From NCBI GenBank assembly GCA_965205385.1, contig CBDBGS010000008.1, positions 1 through 64,000 on the forward strand: DNA of 64,000 bases. The letters are read 5' to 3'. This DNA is from CATOSP01 sp965205385. Its GTDB lineage: Bacteria > Chloroflexota > Dehalococcoidia > Lucifugimonadales > UBA3495. Made by a program: the position numbers and the translations under genes. A model generated the notes under the pieces. It ran no database searches and was not told where the DNA came from. It saw only the letters and a program-made list of their open reading frames with translations. Below, one piece after another: positions 37,818 through 46,546 of the stretch (the stretch's first letter is position 1; each line of letters begins with the position of its first letter).

Positions 37818-38474
37818 TCAGAAGTCCGTGGTCACCCCTTCCTCGAAACCGTCTTCCGCCGCCCGGTCGGGGCAGTCCGCCGCCGTGATGGGGCAGAACC
37901 GGCACTCGCCGGGGCTGGGCACCCGCCGGGCCGGCGCGTCCGAGGCCAACTGGCCAATCAACTGCGAGAGGCGTTCGACAAACTTGTCATCCACCGCCGC
38001 GGCCGGTATATCCACGGCGTGGTCCGTATAGGCCACCTGGCCGTCGAAGACCACGTCCCGGTGCTGCCTGATGGCCCTGGGCACGGCGTACATGTAGAGC
38101 ATCACCTGGACCACGTGGGCCACGCCGGGCTTCCCGGTCTTTACGTCGATGATCGTGCCCGCGTCGCCCTTCCTGGCGACGAGGTCCGGCTGGCCGCCCA
38201 GCGTGCCGGATTCGCCCCTGAGCCTCAGGCTGTTCTGCCTCTCGGTGAACACCTCGTAGCCCAGTTCCTCCCATCGGCCGCGGACCTCGTTGACCATCGC
38301 CGTGTGGGCCATCTGCCACCCGGCCCGGTCGAAGTCCCCGGGGACCTGCTCCCAACTGCCGCTCTCGTGGCGGGCCCTGAACCAGCTTGCCCACTCGCAC
38401 GAGTTCTCTCCGCTCAGGAGCTTGGTGAGCCAGGTCACCCAGAAGTAGGGCCCGTCCCTGCGCGGTTTCGCCAT
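37818..38474 (-). CDS. PD-(D/E)XK nuclease, Cas4/RecB-like
   Basis: 218 aa, ATG 38474 with ggggaggtg upstream. The nuclease core is seen in GGQPDLVARKGDAGTIIDVK (catalytic Asp, then Asp-x-Lys), followed by the QVMLYMYAVP helix with the Gln of the RecB motif. A C-terminal cluster GECRFCPITAADC resembles the Fe-S cysteines of Cas4/AddB-type nucleases; a fourth Cys may be the one in ENSCEWASW near residue 25. No cas genes are near. It may process DNA ends for a plasmid or integrative element. Confidence 0.7.
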   Translation of the reverse strand: MAKPRRDGPYFWVTWLTKLLSGENSCEWASWFRARHESGSWEQVPGDFDRAGWQMAHTAMVNEVRGRWEELGYEVFTERQNSLRLRGESGTLGGQPDLVARKGDAGTIIDVKTGKPGVAHVVQVMLYMYAVPRAIRQHRDVVFDGQVAYTDHAVDIPAAAVDDKFVERLSQLIGQLASDAPARRVPSPGECRFCPITAADCPDRAAEDGFEEGVTTDF

Positions 38475-38519
38475 GCCGCACCTCCCCGATAATTATGTCA
38501 ATAATCCGGGTTTTCACAG

Positions 38520-38549
38520 CCGCTGGCGGGGCTAAAGCCCCGCCAGCGG
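38520..38549 (-). terminator. Perfect 14-bp hairpin between nuclease and PLD genes
   Basis: CCGCTGGCGGGGCT and AGCCCCGCCAGCGG separated by two bases, between the PLD-like gene stop and the nuclease gene start. No strong T tract follows, so it may attenuate or protect RNA rather than end it. Confidence 0.5.
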
Positions 38550-38573
38550 GCGCCGCTCGTGTCGGCGGCAGCG

Positions 38574-39347
38574 TCAGGTGCCGGTGCGCCACTGGGGGTC
38601 GATCCAGGCCGAGTTCCAGTCCGGGGGCTCCGATAGGGCCATCATGTCGGCCCACTCGTGCAGGTAGGCGTTGCCGATGGCGGGGTCCCTGATGATGACC
38701 GTATTCTCCCGGGACCGCGGCGCCAACAGGCTCAGGTTGCAGGAGCCCGTCCAAACGGCCTCGACAAGCCAGTGGAAGTCGAGGGTTGAGGCCCCGTCCC
38801 CCTCACAGGCAGTACCAGGCTGCACGACACCCCTGATGAACGCCAAGAATTTGTTGTGCATCAGGGGCTGTCTCCGCCCTCCCTCCTTGCTCCGGTCATT
38901 CCTGATGCCGAAAGCATAGACGCCGGAAATCTGCGGGTCGCCGCCGTATGACATGCTTCCCAGGGGATCGGGCATGTTCTGGCGCTGGAACGCAATGCCC
39001 GGGTCTCGCCGGCGGTCCGAGTCGGCGATGGCCTCGTACTGCCGCCGCAGGCGCCCCTTCCACGCATCGAAGTTTCCGCCGGCGGGGCTGTCCCGGCGCA
39101 AAAAATCCTCTTTCTGCACTATTAGCGACGTGGGGATAGTGGCCATCGCGTCGAGGACCCGGGGGTCGGTGAGCCAGGCGACCGCGCCCACGCACGCCAG
39201 GTTGCGCTCGCGGGCCTCCTTGAAGAGGCGTATCACCCGTTCCTGATGGTTGCGGAACACCGCCTCCACGTCTCCGCTGACACAACCGTGGTCACGCTGC
39301 TCCGGGAGATATTCGCCCGGCGGGCGATTGAGGTCTATGAGTGCCAT
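38574..39347 (-). CDS. Phospholipase D-like domain protein
   Basis: 257 aa. ATG 39347 is chosen because ggaggt lies five bases upstream; the frame stays open much further upstream, but through two hairpins. The C-terminal half has the PLD active-site pattern: LMHNKFLAF (HxK), then WTGSCNLSLLAPRSRENTVIIRD, as in TGSxN-x(n)-EN of PLDc_2. The N-terminal half has HQERVIRLFKEARERNLACVG. Only one HKD copy is present, so it would act as a dimer (nuclease or lipase). It lies in a plasmid-like gene set. Confidence 0.7.
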   Translation of the reverse strand: MALIDLNRPPGEYLPEQRDHGCVSGDVEAVFRNHQERVIRLFKEARERNLACVGAVAWLTDPRVLDAMATIPTSLIVQKEDFLRRDSPAGGNFDAWKGRLRRQYEAIADSDRRRDPGIAFQRQNMPDPLGSMSYGGDPQISGVYAFGIRNDRSKEGGRRQPLMHNKFLAFIRGVVQPGTACEGDGASTLDFHWLVEAVWTGSCNLSLLAPRSRENTVIIRDPAIGNAYLHEWADMMALSEPPDWNSAWIDPQWRTGT

Positions 39348-39465
39348 GGTCCACCTCCAGGTAAATTTAGGTTCGCTGGTGTGCCATACCTGAAGGGACC
39401 ATCGCTCCACCCGGTGGTGGAGCGCCCCCGCCCCTTGAGGGGCCGGGGCTTCTGTGCAAACAAAA

Positions 39466-39490
39466 GACCCGCCCCTGTCGGGAGCGGGTC
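39466..39490 (-). terminator. Rho-independent-type terminator, minus strand
   Basis: GACCCGC and GCGGGTC arms (with CCC/GGG inside) followed on the minus strand by TTTTGTTTG. It implies that a minus-strand transcript ends here, upstream of the PLD gene. Confidence 0.6.
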
Positions 39491-40134
39491 TGCAAGTGTA
39501 CAATGACACCGCGTTACCTGTCCGTTCAGGTGGCGCCATGGCCTGGGGTGTTGACGCACCGCCGGGCCACTCTATGTGGGTCACTTTGGATCTTAATCGT
39601 CCGCGCGGCCCCGTGTCAATATGGCCCACGTCCAATTTTCCATCGCAAGAAATGGTGATTGATCCATGGCTGATTTCCGCATGGTCCTTCCAAAAGCCAT
39701 GAATATCCACGTCAGTAAGGTTGGGTGACGCGGTGAGCCCCGCCGGAACGGAAACGTTGCCGTTCCGGCGGCTTCGTTCCCAGGGTTGGACGATCTTCAA
39801 CCTGGCGGCCATTGCATCTTCTGCGTCGGACATACCCGGCCGCCTGAAACGGAGGGTTGCCCCGAGGGCGATGGGGTCTAACTCGTCGCCCCATGGCCAC
39901 CGGGGTTCCCGGCAGCCGGCCCAGACGGAGCGCGGAGCAGGCCGATTGCTTCTCGTGCAATACGGGTCGTCCAGCGGACAGTGTGCAGACCGAACGCCCG
40001 GCCGGTGTTGGCCCGATTGCGCCGGCCGTGGTCGCCGCCAACCCGGTGGCCACGTAACGTGCCCGTGCAGCCTGGATACGACTGACCCTGGCGACAGGGT
40101 GACGCCCCGGGTCTGCCTGACCCGGCCTGAGATT

Positions 40135-40148
40135 CCGCAAATTTGCGG
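40135..40148. repeat. Perfect 14-bp palindrome, related copy inside ParB-like gene
   Basis: CCGCAAATTTGCGG, followed by agtttt and a gtccg box. A variant, CCGCAAATATGCGG with the same flanks, lies at 41408-41421 inside the ParB-methyltransferase gene. It could be a binding site or a duplicated gene fragment. Confidence 0.4.
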
Positions 40149-40411
40149 AGTTTTGCGGGAGTCCGAATACCTTCTCCCAGGTGAGGCACGGTGCGCCCAG
40201 GATGCCGCTGGCTCCGGCAACTCTCTTCGGGTGGTGTACGCGGCGCGGCTCCCAGGGAGCGATGGTCCCGCCGAAACCCCGGAAGAGCGTGTTGTCGTGA
40301 AGGGGCGGTCGGGGACCGGCTTCTCATTTCGGGACCATCATGACGGCTGAGAATACTATGGCCTCCTTGTCCCGGCTGCCCCGAGACGTGTTTCGACTGA
40401 GGACAGACTCA

Positions 40412-41779
40412 TCAGACGCTCGCGGGCGCCGTTGCCGGGACAGCCTGCCCTCCCTCTGCGCCCGCGTCATTGGCCAGGTGGTCCCCGCGCTTGTCCTCGG
40501 CACGGGCCAGCCGGACCCGGATACGGTCAATCGAGGACTGCGTCTCGCTGGCGCCGACGAAGATGCAGCCCAGATCTCTGGCGGCCAGCGCTGTCCCGGC
40601 ACGGTCCCGCATGACGGGGTCGCACACCGTCTGCCCGGGCCTGCAGAATCGGTCCAGCACCATGCCGATGGCGAATTCGTTACGGCGGAGGCCCGGCGGA
40701 AGCTCGTCTGCCGGAGGCGCCTCGATGAGGTCATCCAAGCCCTCGACCGGGAAGTGGCCCTTCCCGTAGACCAGCAGGGGCCGCCTGTGGAGAGCGATGC
40801 GGTGCGGGCCCCCCGACCAGTCTGGCGGGCCCTGCAGCACGAGGTCGAACTCCGCCAGCCACTCCAGGTCCGGGTGCCCCAACTGCTCCAGCATCCGCGG
40901 CAAAATCAGCCCATTGCCAACCACCACCATCACCCCGGTGTCTGCAAGGGCATGGGCGGCGAAGCTCGCCAGGCCGGACAGCAATGGCAGGGCCTCTTCC
41001 GTAAGGGGCGGGTGGCTGATGACGGCGTCCACGCTGCCGGCTGTCACCAGGCCGTTCAGGTCCGATACCTTGGAGGTGTGCAGGGTAATGGTCTCGTCCG
41101 GCGGCCGGGACAGGATGTCCGCCAGGGCCGCCGCCTCCTCGGCCAGGGCGATCTCCCGCTCGACCCGCTCGACCGCGCGTTTTATGGTCTTGGCCTCTCC
41201 CCTGAACACTAGGTCCACGGCCTTGTTCTGTACCTCCGGAGGCCGGTCCACGTGCCTGGACGCCGCGCTGTACCTGATCCGCCACTGCGTCACCGCCTCC
41301 CGCAGCGCGGGCACGGCCGGGCCGTCCTCCGACAGTACTCGGCTGACGTCGGAGACGAGCCTCGTGGAGACTCCAATCAATTTCGCGGCCTCTCCCTGGG
41401 TAATATTCCGCAAATATGCGGAGTTTTCTTCGGGCGTCCGCGGCCTCCCGGGTGCCGAATATTGGGACATGAGGTAAGCGGTCTGAGCCTTTTCGTTTTG
41501 GTCCATGTTGCGGAGCGGGACGTTCTCGTCACCAAGGTACTCAAACGGGTCTTCGGCATCGTCCAGGACCTCATACCGGGGCTCTACGCCGGCCTCGACG
41601 CAAGCCTTCAGCCGGTGCAGCCCGTCGATGACCTGGCCCCGCCAGACGACGATCGGATGTATGAGCCCGTGCGCAATGATGCTGGCCAGCAGGCGCGAGT
41701 ATTGCGCCGGGCTCAGTGGGGGGAAGGCCAGCGCCAGAAAACTGATGGGATATGGGCATCCGGGTATCAGGTAGTCCAT
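40412..41779 (-). CDS. ParB N-domain fused to a DNA methyltransferase-like domain
   Basis: 455 aa. Residues 1-80 form a ParB/Srx-type domain (FPPLSPAQYSRLLASIIAHG, VVWRGQVIDGLHRLKACVEAG). A helix-turn-helix follows (ITQGEAAKLIGVSTRLVSDV). Residues 230-440 look like an N4/N6 adenine methyltransferase: motif IV position reads VDAVISHPPL instead of the usual D/N/S-PP-Y/W/F, and the SAM-binding motif region is FCRPGQTVCDPVMRDRAGTALAA, GCIFVGAS. Similar fusions occur in phages and plasmids. The HPPL change suggests lost catalysis, with the protein acting as a DNA-binding or regulatory factor. Confidence 0.75.
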   Translation of the reverse strand: MDYLIPGCPYPISFLALAFPPLSPAQYSRLLASIIAHGLIHPIVVWRGQVIDGLHRLKACVEAGVEPRYEVLDDAEDPFEYLGDENVPLRNMDQNEKAQTAYLMSQYSAPGRPRTPEENSAYLRNITQGEAAKLIGVSTRLVSDVSRVLSEDGPAVPALREAVTQWRIRYSAASRHVDRPPEVQNKAVDLVFRGEAKTIKRAVERVEREIALAEEAAALADILSRPPDETITLHTSKVSDLNGLVTAGSVDAVISHPPLTEEALPLLSGLASFAAHALADTGVMVVVGNGLILPRMLEQLGHPDLEWLAEFDLVLQGPPDWSGGPHRIALHRRPLLVYGKGHFPVEGLDDLIEAPPADELPPGLRRNEFAIGMVLDRFCRPGQTVCDPVMRDRAGTALAARDLGCIFVGASETQSSIDRIRVRLARAEDKRGDHLANDAGAEGGQAVPATAPASV

Positions 41780-42393
41780 GAGTGGTCAACCTCCATATAT
41801 GGTTATGGAAATTGTGGACCCTGCAACGCGTCTCGCGTTTTAACATTTCGATCGAATGAGGTCGGCGACGCCCGGGGACCGGTCTCGTTTCCAGCAACTG
41901 GGTCGGTGGTCGCCTCACGGGCGCCGGTCGGAAGGCACAACGCCTGGGGTTCCCAGCGTGGAATGGACCTGCCTGTTCCGGTGGATGTCCGGAGATTCGC
42001 ACTTGGGTTTGTGCCGGTCTCGCACCGCACCCATAGCCCCCGTCGACCCATGCGGGAGTCTCCGGACCTTGGGCGGGAGGACCAGACTGCTGGGTCCATG
42101 TCGATGTGACCCCGATGGAGAGACCCATGCTGGGAGCGTTGGCTTACCGACATTGTTCACCAGCCCCATGCGGATGTGCGTGGTTGCGATCATGTGACCG
42201 GTCTGCGGGGCATGGGCTGCCGATGGGGTCAATCAGGGGGGTGGACGGGTTGGGTATGGGTGGACTTCCCGGCAATATTTTGGGGGTTGAACGGGGCCGC
42301 TCCGTGTACACCTTGCGACAGGCGCCCCGGTGTCCCTGGCGTATGAGGCAGAGGAGGCCGGTGCAGGTGGCGTTTGTGGCCTGATGGAACACC
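41780..42393. other. Intergenic, no gene seen
   Basis: Upstream of the divergently placed ParB-like gene. Frames on both strands are short and lack motifs or ribosome sites. It could contain an origin or promoter region of the element, but I see no iteron pattern. Confidence 0.35.
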
Positions 42394-42561
42394 ATGCGGG
42401 CCGACGTTCTGACGCTGGTGGCCAAGAAGCTGCAAGGCTCCCCGGCGGTGGAGGGAATGCTGCCCAAGGACGGCCTAGCCGTCATCAGGGACGATGGCGG
42501 CGACCTGATGCTGGCCCTCGCAAGGCCGATGGTCAACGGTGAGGAAACCGAGGACGGTTAA
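42394..42561 (+). CDS. Small hypothetical protein (55 aa)
   Basis: ATG 42394 to TAA 42561. The sequence (MRADVLTLVAKKLQGSPAVE, ending in an acidic tail EETEDG) has normal codon use and an amphipathic first helix. Only a weak ribosome site is present. It is placed between the ParB-like gene and the GTPase operon. Confidence 0.4.
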   Translation: MRADVLTLVAKKLQGSPAVEGMLPKDGLAVIRDDGGDLMLALARPMVNGEETEDG

Positions 42562-42829
42562 TCGGTGGGGACGGCCCCGGGCGGGATGGAAGCCAGCACA
42601 CTGCGGGCGTCAGGGTTGCCGGGCAGACTCGATCACGATGATGCTGGGGTGTCCGGTGTCCACCGCAGCAGGATATGTGGGGGTCTGCGCCCAGGGTCGG
42701 GTTGCCAGGCGAACTCCGAAGGGTAGGAGCCGGAATCTGACGATAGTGGTCCGGCGGAGGGCTGCCTCGTCGTGGAAGGGATAGGGACCGGCGGGTCCTG
42801 TCTCCGATGGTTGTTTGACCGGACACGGT

Positions 42830-43594
42830 TCATCCTGTTGCTTGTTCCCCGGCGTGTATCTCCGCGGTCAGTGCCCGCGCCTTCCAGCTCACTTCAGATA
42901 GCCGCTGCATGTGGTCCTTCTGTTTCCTTCTCTCGTCGTTCATCCGGTCCGCATATTCCTGCATCCTCTCCATCGGCTCCGTGAGGACTTCCCTGATGTA
43001 CGCCTCAGTAATAGCCTGGACCTCGTTCTCCATCTGCCTGGCTATGTCCGCACATTCCGCCCTTATGTTCTGGCGGTACTGGATGCACTGGTTGTCTGCC
43101 TTCCGCTGGTCGAGATCGGACTTGATCTGGGCGCCGGCGTCAAGGACTATTGCCGCCACCGACGTGATGAGGAAGAGGATGAGGCCGGCTTGATTTGCGG
43201 CGCCGTATGCCACATCCTCGTCAACGTTCCCGCCGAAAGCGGCGAACCCGGGTACGCCGGTGACCTTCATGCCGTTCCAGTGGCGCTCCCGGACGTCCTG
43301 AGTGGTCCGCTGCGCGCCCCTCCCAATGGACTTGCCCTCACCGTTGGTAAGGATCTCCATCAAGGTGGACTTCCCGGACATGGTCCGGCCAAACAGTGTG
43401 ATGTTGAAGGTCCCCATCCGTTGCCGGTTGCTTTCCGTCTCCCGGAGGGCCGTCTGGTGGGCTGCGGCCATGTTGTCCACGGCTTCGTTCGGTTGCCCAT
43501 AGACCGGGTTGTCATCCTGTCTCCCCCTTCTGTCTGCGTCCGCCCTCGACAGCGGCTCTGCCCTCTGTCTTGCGTCCTGGATGATGATGTTCAA
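42830..43594 (-). CDS. P-loop GTPase with helical tail, G-domain apparently shortened
   Basis: 254 aa from TTG 43594, which overlaps the stop of the upstream gene (TTGA). G1 is FGRTMSGKSTLMEIL, followed by the G2 region RGAQRTTQDVRE and G3-like VTGVPGFAAFGG (dynamin/septin-like GTPases have D-x-P-G). After GLILFLIT the family normally continues with G4 (NKxD), but here the chain goes straight into a hydrophobic stretch (SVAAIVLDAGAQ) and a long coiled coil (MENEVQAITEAYIREVL). An internal deletion of the second half of the G domain is my inference. Last gene of a three-gene operon. Confidence 0.65.
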   Translation of the reverse strand: MNIIIQDARQRAEPLSRADADRRGRQDDNPVYGQPNEAVDNMAAAHQTALRETESNRQRMGTFNITLFGRTMSGKSTLMEILTNGEGKSIGRGAQRTTQDVRERHWNGMKVTGVPGFAAFGGNVDEDVAYGAANQAGLILFLITSVAAIVLDAGAQIKSDLDQRKADNQCIQYRQNIRAECADIARQMENEVQAITEAYIREVLTEPMERMQEYADRMNDERRKQKDHMQRLSEVSWKARALTAEIHAGEQATG

Positions 43595-43773
43595 CTCGCG
43601 CAGTTGTTTCGACGCTGCTCGTGGGCGATGGCTGCCGAGTCTGACAGTTTGGCTAGCTCCCTTTCCAGTTCGGAGCGGCTGTTGCGTGCCCGCTTTTGCT
43701 CCTCGATGGCCGTGGCCTGGTTGAGGAGCGCCTGACTTTCAGCCAGAAGTTGGAGTAATTCTTCCTTCGTCAT
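43591..43773 (-). CDS. Small helical protein between coiled-coil and GTPase genes
   Basis: 60 aa. ATG 43773 overlaps the stop of the upstream gene (ATGA), and its own stop overlaps the TTG start of the GTPase gene. The sequence is helical (MTKEELLQLLAESQALLNQA, then SELERELAKL). It is probably a structural partner. No known family. Confidence 0.6.
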   Translation of the reverse strand: MTKEELLQLLAESQALLNQATAIEEQKRARNSRSELERELAKLSDSAAIAHEQRRNNCAS

Positions 43774-44537
43774 GTCAGCGTAATCACCAGCGCCGCTACT
43801 GCGGCAACCGTTGCGGTCAGGGCTGCTCCTGCCAAAAGGATGGCGGTTCGCCGCCATTTGGCCGCGTTCTCGGCGAGGGCGGCGCCGGTTTCAGACTTTT
43901 GCGCGTCGATGGTTTTCGCGGCCTCAGTGAACCTGGCATCGTTGACCCTCGCGGTTTCTTCCAGCGCCGTTGCCAGCATCTCCTCCACCCTTGTAGTGGT
44001 GTCGGAGCAGACCTGCCGGAAACGCTCGTTCAACTCCTCCCTTTCTCTCTGGAGGGTGTCGGACGCCGCCGTCAGGGCTTCCCTGTGGGAATTCTCCATT
44101 TGCCGTCTGTGGGTCTGTGCCTCGTCCATTGCCTTCCGGGCCTCGGCCCTGACCTGTTCCGCCTCCCGGTTGTAGATTTCCGCCCTCTCCCGGTCTGCCT
44201 TCCTGAGGGTTTCGATGTGTTGTTCGAGGGTTGACCTGTGCTGGCTGACGAGTTCGTCGAGAGTCTCGTTGAACCTCTTCGCAATGTTGGTGAGGTTCCG
44301 GTGAAGCTCGTGGTTGTGGCTGGACTTCAGGGCTTCCGTGGCATGCTCCACGGCCAAGCGGTGGGCCCTTTCCAGTTCCTCCCTGATCTTGACGATGACG
44401 AGGTCAGCTTTTTCCTGGGCGGCCTGCTCGATGTCGTCGTGTTGTTTGATATGCAGCGCGGTAGTCTTCGAAGCCTGGGCTACCTGCTGGGCGATTGAGG
44501 CCAGGACTTCTCCTGGATTTTCTTGGTCTGCGGACAT
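43770..44537 (-). CDS. Long coiled-coil protein with C-terminal membrane anchor
   Basis: 255 aa, ATG 44537 with gaggtgatc upstream. Almost the whole chain is charged heptad-like helix (ADRERAEIYNREAEQVRAEA and so on). The last 25 residues form a membrane helix (RTAILLAGAALTATVAAVAALVI). It heads an operon with overlapping stops and starts that ends in a GTPase. It may tether the GTPase to the membrane. Confidence 0.65.
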   Translation of the reverse strand: MSADQENPGEVLASIAQQVAQASKTTALHIKQHDDIEQAAQEKADLVIVKIREELERAHRLAVEHATEALKSSHNHELHRNLTNIAKRFNETLDELVSQHRSTLEQHIETLRKADRERAEIYNREAEQVRAEARKAMDEAQTHRRQMENSHREALTAASDTLQREREELNERFRQVCSDTTTRVEEMLATALEETARVNDARFTEAAKTIDAQKSETGAALAENAAKWRRTAILLAGAALTATVAAVAALVITLT

Positions 44538-44855
44538 GGATCACCTCGTCAGCCGGGTGCACGGCTCTTGAGTCTCTGGATACCTCATCTCAATGCTGAT
44601 CGGGTTAACACTAGATTCCATGGCTACATTTTCCGAAGCCCCGGGCCAGTTGGTCCCCGGGTTCAATTGGCCTTGAGGCCTGGTGAGACGGCGAATGGCA
44701 GGAACAGGGATTATCCTGGGTCAGGCGGTGTGGGGTGTCTTCGTAGGCGTTGACACTCTGGGCTGCCAGGGTCCCTCAACTCCGCGCTGATTCCCCACCT
44801 AGCCGCCATTCTTCACGCTTCAGGTTGGTACGTCAACCTGAACATCTCCCGGTTG
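44538..44855. other. Intergenic, no gene seen
   Basis: Promoter region for the coiled-coil operon on the minus strand is expected here, but I cannot assign clear boxes. It ends at the left inverted repeat of an ISAs1 element. Confidence 0.35.
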
Positions 44856-44902
44856 CAGGACGATTGCAAAGTCCGGGAAGTGAGAGTTGGGAGTGTGATG
44901 AT

Positions 44903-46064
44903 ATGGAGGCGGCGGAATCTCTGTTCGAGTGCTTGGAGCAGGCGCCGGACCCCAGGAGGGCCAGGGGAGTCCGCCATCCCTTTCAAGCTATCCCCCGTTT
45001 TCACGAGGGCAGGCTCTGCGCTTGACCCTGCTGGGCTTGGTCTGCGGCCAGACCACCATGGCCCACATCGCCCTCTTCGCCAGGATGCACTGGCCGGCGC
45101 TGAAGGAGCCTCTGGGTTTTCTCAGAAACCATCCACCCCACGCCACCACTATCTCCCGAACCCTGGCAGGGGTTCCTTATGAGCAGTTGCAAGGGGCCCT
45201 GACCGGATGGGTGGCCCGCGTGGTGGCGGACCAGGAGGTGAACGCCTCGGTGGACGGCAAGTGGGCCAAGCAGTCCGAGGACGCTGGCGGCAATCCCCTG
45301 GTGATGGTGAACGTGCTGGCTCATGATCTGAGGTTGTGTCTGGCCCAGTGGCCGGCATCGGAGAAACGGTACGAACCCGGGGTGTTGCGGGAACAGTTGG
45401 CCCAACTGTTCGAGCGCTATCCCGGCCTGCGACTGCTGACCATGGACGCCCTGTACGCGGAGCGGGACCTGTGCCAGGCCATAGTCAGCTACGGACGGGA
45501 CTACCTGGTGCGAATCAAGGGGAACCAGCCCGAGGCGCTGGCGCCATTGGCGGACGGGTTTGCCGTGGAGGAACTGGGGGAGCCTGAGGCGGAGACCCTG
45601 GAAAAAAAGCGGGTGTGATCGAGAAGCGGCGCATCTGGACCGATGGGGCGCTGGCCGACTATATCCGGGATGAGTTGGGCTTTCCCGGAGCGAGGCAGCG
45701 GGCGATGGTGGAGAAGGAGGCGGTGGACATAGCCACCGGGGAGGTGAGCCGGGAGCGCTGGTATCTGCTGACCAGCCTGAGTTCCCGGCGGTGCGGACCA
45801 AAGGAACTGCTTCGAGGGTTCCGCAACCACTGGAGCATTGAGAACAGCCTGCACCACGTGAAGGACCGCAGTTGGGATGAGGACGTCCACACCCTGAGCC
45901 GTCCGGGACGGGGTGAGGTATACGCCACCCTGGTCAATACCGCGCTGAACGCCCTGCGCCTGGAAGGATGGTTTCCCCTCCGGATGTCCATGCCCCTGCG
46001 AGCCAAGACCTGCGCCTTCCGCCCAATGCAGACCATCGCCCGCCGCTGCGGTCAAGCCTCCTGA
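44903..46064 (+). pseudogene. ISAs1-family transposase with insert and A AAA AAG site
   Basis: ATG 44903 starts MEAAESLFECLEQAPDPRRA. After HPFQAI a palindromic insert (44991-45018) shifts the frame; the next frame gives LRLTLLGLVCGQTTMAHIA, NASVDGKWAKQS (catalytic Asp) and LLTMDALYAERD (Asp), then ends after AETLEKKRV. The C-terminal part (EKRRIWTDGALADYIRDEL, FRNHWSIENSLHHVKDRSWDED with Glu) lies in the -1 frame. The join is GAA AAA AAG, a correctly phased A AAA AAG heptamer near 45600-45609. The insert makes this copy a pseudogene; the second shift may be programmed. Confidence 0.75.
44991..45018. repeat. Palindrome-containing insert, copy 2
   Basis: cccccgttttcacgagggc followed by aggctctg, the reverse complement of the insert at 8647-8672 with one extra base. 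It splits the ISAs1 transposase gene between codons for HPFQAI and LRLTLLGL. Confidence 0.65.
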
Positions 46065-46080
46065 CTTTGCAATCGTCCTG

Positions 46081-46546
46081 CTCCAGCGCGCCTCGCCAAT
46101 CACGGACTGCACACCCATTGCAACCCGGGAGTCGCACGGACCTGCCTTCAAGCCGGCTTCTTCAACAAGCCATCCAACATGCGATTGACGCAGACTCACC
46201 GAGTCACCCTGACCGGATCCAGCCGCGCCTTTCCGGTGGCCTGCCGTCCGCCAAGGGTTCAGGTTGCACAGAGGGGAACCGACCTCTCTGACGGGAAGGG
46301 CCGCAGCACCCCGGGTTTCGGCGAAGTTTCTGACCGCGCCAACCGCCCATGTCCTGTACCGATCCGATGTTCTTCAACAATGAGAGCGCACGTCGCCTCG
46401 GCCCAACCCGCGAATTCGCCAGCGACCGAAGAGTCCACGGAGCGGTGACAGTAGCAATCGAAAAAACAAAACGCGACCGCAAGTAGGAGGTGGACAATAG
46501 CACAAAGGACGAGGCACCAGGCCGGGCCATTGCCAAGGAGGATGCC
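46081..46546. other. No gene seen; upstream region of primase-helicase
   Basis: Between the ISAs1 right end and the helicase gene. Frames are short and without motifs. A GTG at 46490 is in frame with the helicase gene, but its upstream sequence is itself the aggagg, so I place the start at 46547. Confidence 0.35.

Larger units (their letters stand above)
39348..40411. other. Long interval without a secure gene; hairpins
   Basis: The minus strand is open throughout in one frame. A candidate start at 39833 (MSDAEDAMAARLKIVQPWE) gives a plausible short protein up to about 39500, but no stop precedes the PLD gene, and the terminator-like hairpin at 39466 would be translated. I therefore do not call a gene. 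A palindrome lies at 40135-40148. CCCCTTGAGGGG forms a hairpin near 39431. Confidence 0.35.
44856..46080 (+). mobile_element. ISAs1-family element
   Basis: 1225 bp with perfect 18-bp inverted repeats CAGGACGATTGCAAAGTC and GACTTTGCAATCGTCCTG. The transposase frame inside is broken once by a small insert and again at a possible frameshift site. I see no target duplication. Confidence 0.9.

Noticed and set aside
38574..40220. One 548-aa minus-strand protein upstream of and including the PLD domain
   Set aside because: The frame passes through a terminator-like hairpin, and the PLD gene has its own good ribosome site and ATG at 39347.
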